From Pseudomonadota bacterium (GTDB lineage Bacteria > Pseudomonadota > Gammaproteobacteria > Burkholderiales > Ferrovaceae), in contig JAJZDE010000050.1 in NCBI GenBank assembly GCA_021828745.1, forward strand, positions 1 through 9,391: a stretch of DNA of 9,391 nucleotides, in the 5' to 3' direction. The position numbers were made by a program, and so were the translations under genes. Below are positions 6,074 through 9,391 of the stretch, piece after piece. The stretch's first letter is position 1, and each line of letters starts with the position of its first letter. Below the pieces are notes generated by a model. That model searched no databases and had not been told where the DNA came from. It saw only the letters and a list, made by a program, of their open reading frames with translations.

Positions 6074-7512
6074 CGGCCATAGACATCGCCGTAACGAACG
6101 ATATCGTCTTCGCCCAGATACCCGCCGGACTGCACCTCGATAATCTCGAGGGGGATGGTTCCCGGATTGGATAGACGGTGGACTTCCCCTTGAGGAATAT
6201 AGGTAGACTGGTTTTCATGAAGCAAAAAAGTCCGATCCTCACAGGTCACTTCTGCAGTCCCCTGCACCACAATCCAATGTTCGGCCCGATGGTAGTGCTT
6301 TTGAAGGCTGAGACTGGCCTTCGGTTTGACCTGGATCCGCTTGACCTTGAAGCGTTCCCCCTCATCGATACTGTCGTACCACCCCCAGGGTCGATGTACC
6401 TTGCGGTGCAGGTTATGTTCTTCCCGCTTTTGCTGCTGAAGGGCAGTCACCACCTGTTTGACCTTCTGACTTTGAGAACGATCCGCCACCAGCACGGCAT
6501 CCGGTGTCTCCACAATCACGAGATTATCCACGCCCACGGTGGAAACCAGGCGATAGTTGGCGTGAACCAACGAATTCCGGGTATCCACCAGCAAAACGTC
6601 GCCCTGCGTCACGTTGCCCGAAACATCTGCCGCATTCACCTGGCAGACCGCGTCCCAGGCCCCAAGATCGCTCCACCCCGCCTGCAGTGGGGTCATCCGG
6701 ATGGGGACAGATGAGCCGGGACACCGCTCCACGACCGCATAATCCACCGACACGCTGGGCGCCTGGGAGAAGAACCCCTGATCCGGCCTTGTGAATATCC
6801 CATCCACCGAACGCTTTTCCCAAGCCGATCGAACGGGTTCCAGGATATCAGGACGAAACTCGCCCAAAGCAGCGAGCCATACGCTCGCTCGCAGCACGAA
6901 CATGCCTCCATTCCAGGTGTATTCCCCGCTCTCCAGATATTTTTTGGCCGTTTCAAGGTCCGGTTTTTCCGTAAATTGCCCCACTTCCCAGGTTCCCTGC
7001 AGATCCACCTGTCCTGTACGTCGAATATAGCCGTACCCCGTCTCGGGATGATCCGGGGGAATCCCCAGAAGAACCACCCCTCCCTGAGCCGCTGTTCTGA
7101 TACTGCGTTGCACCGCCTCGGTAAAGGCATCGCGCTCTGCCACATTCTGATCGGCAGGCATCACGACCAGAATGGGATCTTCCCCGGAAGACTGCGCCTG
7201 AAGGGCAGCCAGGGTCAATGCTGGCGCCGTGTTCCGCGCCACGGGTTCCAGCAGGAAATGAGCCGCCTCTGCAGATTCCATGGCATTCAGTTGATCGAGC
7301 GCCAGAAACCGGTGATCCTCATGCATGACCAGAAGCAAGTCATCCAGATGGATGTCCGTCCCTGCAAGCGCACGTGCCCGTACCACCGACTGCTGAAAAA
7401 GGCTTTCCTTACCCGTCAGGGGAAGAAACTGCTTGGGAAAACCCGCACGGGACAAGGGCCAGAGACGTGTCCCCGAACCTCCGCAAAGAATGACCGGAAC
7501 GATGTGATGCAT
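6067..7512 (-). CDS. manC: Mannose-1-phosphate guanylyltransferase / mannose-6-phosphate isomerase
   Basis: This 481-residue bifunctional enzyme (also called AlgA, CpsB or XanB) isomerises fructose-6-phosphate to mannose-6-phosphate and joins mannose-1-phosphate with GTP to make GDP-mannose. The nucleotidyltransferase domain (about 1-285) opens with CGGSGTRLWPLSR (10-22) and FPKQF (25-29) and contains the QFTEKPD sugar-phosphate motif. The type II isomerase cupin (about 371-481) has the QKHYHRAEHW metal-site motif (404-413), His445, and the ending YLGEDDIVR...YGR. Phosphomannomutase, needed between the two steps, is not in the window. The ATG at 7512-7510 has AGGA about 12 nt upstream. It lies 24 nt after the hydrolase gene on the same strand, and its stop overlaps the stop of the convergent sugar transferase. 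Confidence 0.96.
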   Translation of the reverse strand: MHHIVPVILCGGSGTRLWPLSRAGFPKQFLPLTGKESLFQQSVVRARALAGTDIHLDDLLLVMHEDHRFLALDQLNAMESAEAAHFLLEPVARNTAPALTLAALQAQSSGEDPILVVMPADQNVAERDAFTEAVQRSIRTAAQGGVVLLGIPPDHPETGYGYIRRTGQVDLQGTWEVGQFTEKPDLETAKKYLESGEYTWNGGMFVLRASVWLAALGEFRPDILEPVRSAWEKRSVDGIFTRPDQGFFSQAPSVSVDYAVVERCPGSSVPIRMTPLQAGWSDLGAWDAVCQVNAADVSGNVTQGDVLLVDTRNSLVHANYRLVSTVGVDNLVIVETPDAVLVADRSQSQKVKQVVTALQQQKREEHNLHRKVHRPWGWYDSIDEGERFKVKRIQVKPKASLSLQKHYHRAEHWIVVQGTAEVTCEDRTFLLHENQSTYIPQGEVHRLSNPGTIPLEIIEVQSGGYLGEDDIVRYGDVYGRQ

Positions 7513-7536
7513 CTCTCGCAGGATTCCTGAAATAAG

Positions 7537-8427
7537 TTAAAAAGAAACGGTTCCACCCGGCTTGAGTTCCAGTACTTTGGTCCGGGTCGGCCCCAGGGCC
7601 TTGATGAACTCCTCCGGGGTTCCCTTCAACAGGGGAAAGGTTCCGTAATGCACAGGAAGGACATAGCGGGCATGAATCCAGTAACGCATGGCAAAAGCCG
7701 CTTCGACAGGCCCCATGGTGTAGTTCCCCCCAATCGGTATCACCACCAGATCGGGACGATAATAATCACCGATGAATTTCATGTCGCTGAATAACCCGGT
7801 ATCACCCATGTCGTAGATTTTGAACCCGTTTTCCAATTCGATCACGTAGCCTACCGGTTCTCCGCCATTATGAATCTCGTGCTGACCTGTCGCTGGATTG
7901 AGCCAATCCAGTTCGGAACTGTGTTCGGCATGCACCATCGTGATATGAATATTGGGTCCCAGGGGAGTGACCGTTCCCGACTTGTTCATCCCCGGCGCCA
8001 GTTCGGCAGGCAGCACCCCCAATGCCACCAGGGATTGATTCATTCCTGCCGGACCAATCAGGGGAATATGGTACTTCCTGGCCAGAGCAGGCCCATCGCC
8101 CAAATGATCAGGGTGGGCGTGGGTCACCAAAATCAGGTCCACTTTGCCCAGATTATCCAGATCCTTATATTTTTCCGGGGTCTTCGGGTTTTGCGTCATG
8201 AACGGATCGATCAGGATGACCTTTCCGCCCGGAGTGGTCAAACGAAGAGCCGATTGCCCCAGCCAGAGCAACTCCAACTTCGGGAGTGCACCGGAGGCAT
8301 CAGGGTTATGGATGACGGGGAGATCTTCTGCACTGACCCCCTGGCAGTCCCAGACTCCAGCAGCCAGCATCGCCATCCCGACCAGGACCCGTCGCAAACT
8401 CCGAAGCACACTCAACCAACCCTTCAT
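7537..8427 (-). CDS. Exported metallo-beta-lactamase-fold metal-dependent hydrolase
   Basis: This 296-residue protein resembles the UPF0173 group of MBL-fold hydrolases. An N-terminal Sec signal is visible: basic start, hydrophobic core at about 14-26, and likely cleavage after Val-Ser-Ala33. The MBL landmarks follow: LWLGQSALRL (54-63), Asp74, the zinc motif THAHPDHLGD with His103, His105, Asp107 and His108, His166, Asp209 in MGDTGLF, and His260 in LPVHYG. The protein should therefore bind two metals and act in the periplasm or outside the cell; the substrate is unknown. Start ATG 8427 has GGAGG five nt upstream and gives a clean signal peptide. In-frame ATGs at 8469 and 8460 would add a charged extension. 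It sits 34 nt after the DUF2934 gene and 24 nt before manC. Confidence 0.9.
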   Translation of the reverse strand: MKGWLSVLRSLRRVLVGMAMLAAGVWDCQGVSAEDLPVIHNPDASGALPKLELLWLGQSALRLTTPGGKVILIDPFMTQNPKTPEKYKDLDNLGKVDLILVTHAHPDHLGDGPALARKYHIPLIGPAGMNQSLVALGVLPAELAPGMNKSGTVTPLGPNIHITMVHAEHSSELDWLNPATGQHEIHNGGEPVGYVIELENGFKIYDMGDTGLFSDMKFIGDYYRPDLVVIPIGGNYTMGPVEAAFAMRYWIHARYVLPVHYGTFPLLKGTPEEFIKALGPTRTKVLELKPGGTVSF

Positions 8428-8432
8428 ACCCC

Positions 8433-8437
8433 CCTCC
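8433..8437 (-). promoter_or_regulatory. Ribosome binding site deciding the hydrolase start
   Basis: On the minus strand GGAGG, within a run of G and A, lies 5 nt before ATG 8427. This is much stronger than anything before the alternative starts at 8469 and 8460, and supports the version that begins with the signal peptide. Confidence 0.65.
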
Positions 8438-8461
8438 CTCTTCTCTGGATTGAAGCGCATT

Positions 8462-8764
8462 TTACCCATTCCGTCCCCTGGAAGAAGGAAGTTTCTTCAG
8501 AGCACCCTCCGCCTCGAGCCAATCCTGCAACTCGAACCCCGGAACAAACCCCCGCTTTTCCGCAAGGAAGTAAGCCGCCGTAGCCACAACCTCTTCTCGC
8601 AAAACGGGGGAAATCGGGGGGATGGGTTCATCCGGCACCTTGACCTTGGCAGTCTTCGTTCTGGAAGTCTTTGCAGCGACAGTCTTCGTTGTCGGGGTCT
8701 CTGTCGTGGTTTTTCCGGGTTTGACCGACTTTCTCGATGATTCCGGTTTTTCTGTTTTTTCCAT
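8462..8764 (-). CDS. DUF2934 protein with Lys/Thr/Pro-rich N-terminal tail
   Basis: This 100-residue protein has two parts. Residues 1-50 are low-complexity and basic, rich in Lys, Thr, Pro and Ser, with repeated KT-type steps (KTxxxKTxRTKTAK), and are probably disordered. Residues 55-90 match the short DUF2934 motif: AAYFLAEKRGFVPGFELQDWLEAE (63-86), with the conserved A-Y-x-L-A-E, R-G and D-W-L-x-A-E positions. The function of DUF2934 is unknown; basic tails of this kind can bind nucleic acid or other polyanions, which is only a guess here. The start is well supported by AGGAGG six nt upstream. A shifted frame (8497-8769) is a shadow. The gene precedes the exported hydrolase by 34 nt and follows a TTGACA promoter candidate. 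Confidence 0.85.
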   Translation of the reverse strand: MEKTEKPESSRKSVKPGKTTTETPTTKTVAAKTSRTKTAKVKVPDEPIPPISPVLREEVVATAAYFLAEKRGFVPGFELQDWLEAEGALKKLPSSRGRNG

Positions 8765-8770
8765 GTCACG

Positions 8771-8776
8771 CCTCCT
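8771..8776 (-). promoter_or_regulatory. Strong Shine-Dalgarno of the DUF2934 gene
   Basis: A perfect AGGAGG on the minus strand lies six nucleotides before ATG 8764, suggesting a highly translated small protein. Confidence 0.75.
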
Positions 8777-8820
8777 GAAATGGGATACCTTCCTGACGCA
8801 CGAACATCGGTGGGGTCTTT

Positions 8821-8849
8821 CGGACCATCCGAACTCGAGTCGTCCTCCG
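8821..8849. repeat. Imperfect inverted repeat with ACTCGAGT palindrome in the DUF2934 leader
   Basis: CGGA (8821-8824) and TCCG (8846-8849) flank an exact 8-bp palindrome ACTCGAGT (8833-8840); GGAC (8822-8825) and GTCC (8842-8845) offer a second pairing. It lies just downstream of the candidate promoter, so it could be an operator or an mRNA hairpin. The match is imperfect and may be chance. Confidence 0.3.
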
Positions 8850-8851
8850 AA

Positions 8852-8881
8852 TGTTTACTCCATGAAAATGAGTTTTGTCAA
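8852..8881 (-). promoter_or_regulatory. Candidate promoter for DUF2934-hydrolase-manC
   Basis: On the minus strand a perfect -35 TTGACA (8881-8876) is followed after 18 nt by TAAACA (8857-8852), a weak -10. Initiation near 8845 would give a leader of about 80 nt. The surrounding bases are markedly A/T-rich compared with the genes on either side, as expected for a promoter. The whole three-gene run could be read from here. Confidence 0.5.
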
Positions 8882-8917
8882 TTTTAGTTTTCGTCTCACA
8901 AATGGCGCCACCGTACG

Positions 8918-8946
8918 AAAAGGTCACAGGCCCGGTTGAGGTGATC
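8918..8946 (-). terminator. Weak candidate terminator after the cytochrome gene
   Basis: On the minus strand GATCAC (8946-8941) can pair, with one mismatch, with GTGACC (8927-8922), followed by TTTT (8921-8918). It starts 6 nt after the cytochrome stop codon, the right position. The stem is short and the loop is 13 nt, so it is a weak call. Confidence 0.3.
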
Positions 8947-8951
8947 TGGAT

Positions 8952-9391
8952 TTAACGCGCTGCCTGTAGTTGCCATGTCGAATGGCAGGCAATACATTTC
9001 GCCAATGTGTTCGCCTCCATCTTCAAAATCTCAGGGGCGGGCGTTCCCGTAGCGGCAGCCCTGGCCATGTCGTCCATATCATGGTGAACGCTCATGCCCA
9101 ATGCTTTGAAGTCCAGCGGCAATTTTGCGATGAGTGCCGGGTTCGCATCAGCAGCCACACCCATGCCCGCCGCACTGGCAGCCTTGGTGACCGCCTGCAT
9201 GTCGCCCCGAGTTACCCCTTCCAGGATACCTTGGGTCGCAACCAGCATTCCCCGCATTTCGGACAAGACGAAATCACGCTCACTGGCTTGCAGAACTATC
9301 GCAGTTCGATGGTCCGTCCCCACCGTGGTGTTCCCACGAATAAAAAACCATGCAAGCGCGGCGACCGTGACAATCCAGAGCAACAACGAAA
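8952..9391 (-). CDS. Membrane-anchored c-type cytochrome, cytochrome c'/c556-like (5' end cut by window)
   Basis: The minus-strand frame is open from the window edge to TAA at 8954-8952, about 145 visible residues. It begins in a hydrophobic segment (LLLWIVTVAALAWFFI) that is probably an uncleaved N-terminal membrane anchor, so the true start is likely only a few codons outside. A TTG at 9386 is a less likely start. The rest is predicted helical and ends with one haem-binding motif CIACH (8982-8996) close to the C-terminus, the layout of four-helix cytochromes c' and c556. The phrase LPLDFKALGMSVHHDMDDMA resembles the helix before the haem motif in a group of small proteobacterial cytochromes. 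It would face the periplasm and serve in electron transfer or gas binding; no partner is visible. The sixth haem ligand is not determinable. Confidence 0.8.
   Translation of the reverse strand, partial: SLLLWIVTVAALAWFFIRGNTTVGTDHRTAIVLQASERDFVLSEMRGMLVATQGILEGVTRGDMQAVTKAASAAGMGVAADANPALIAKLPLDFKALGMSVHHDMDDMARAAATGTPAPEILKMEANTLAKCIACHSTWQLQAAR

Noticed and set aside
6976..7530. Plus-strand ORF of 184 codons antisense to manC
   Set aside because: Cys/Arg/Pro-rich composition, no recognisable motif and full overlap with a conserved enzyme.
7870..8583. Plus-strand ORF of 237 codons antisense to the hydrolase gene
   Set aside because: Gln/Pro/Arg-rich shadow with no family signature; the minus strand carries the clear MBL motifs.

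Overview
The window (about 56-57% GC by eye) looks like a proteobacterial chromosome segment, most plausibly from an environmental, possibly iron- or sulfur-oxidising beta- or gammaproteobacterium. The basis is the split class II ribonucleotide reductase (as in Pseudomonas), the GcvA-like LysR regulator, the DUF2934 protein and a membrane-anchored c-type cytochrome. This placement is an inference from gene content. There are no phage, transposon, CRISPR or RNA-gene signatures.

Left part, plus strand. The window opens with the 3' end of a short-chain dehydrogenase/reductase (1-288). A 139-nt intergenic region follows. It carries a pair of NrdR-box-like 16-mers exactly 32 bp apart (305-320 and 337-352), overlapping a possible promoter. 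Next come the two halves of an adenosylcobalamin-dependent ribonucleotide reductase. NrdJa (428-2566) is the catalytic subunit. NrdJb (2614-3306) is a small TSCPD-domain protein carrying the cysteine-rich tail. Together they would make deoxyribonucleotides with or without oxygen, if B12 is available.

Middle, plus strand. A LysR-type regulator (3380-4270) is followed by a tight run of three genes: a small four-helix membrane protein (4311-4694), a hydroxypyruvate isomerase-like TIM-barrel enzyme (4699-5529) and a short monotopic phosphoglycosyl transferase (5498-6073). The last two overlap by 32 bp, so the glycan-initiating enzyme appears translationally linked to a small-sugar-acid isomerase.

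Right part, minus strand (described in transcription order from the right edge). A membrane-anchored cytochrome c'/c556-like protein (cut by the window end) is followed by a gap of 187 nt with a TTGACA promoter element. Then come a DUF2934 protein with a Lys/Thr/Pro-rich tail, an exported metallo-beta-lactamase-fold hydrolase, and the bifunctional GDP-mannose enzyme ManC. The last three are separated by 34 and 24 nt and may be one operon. ManC and the phosphoglycosyl transferase converge and overlap by 7 bp at their stop codons. The two strands therefore meet at a polysaccharide-biosynthesis junction: ManC makes GDP-mannose and the transferase loads the first sugar phosphate onto the lipid carrier.

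I see no clearly new defence or mobile system here. The best points for follow-up are the paired NrdR boxes, the overlapping hyi/transferase genes, the exported hydrolase and the DUF2934 protein.
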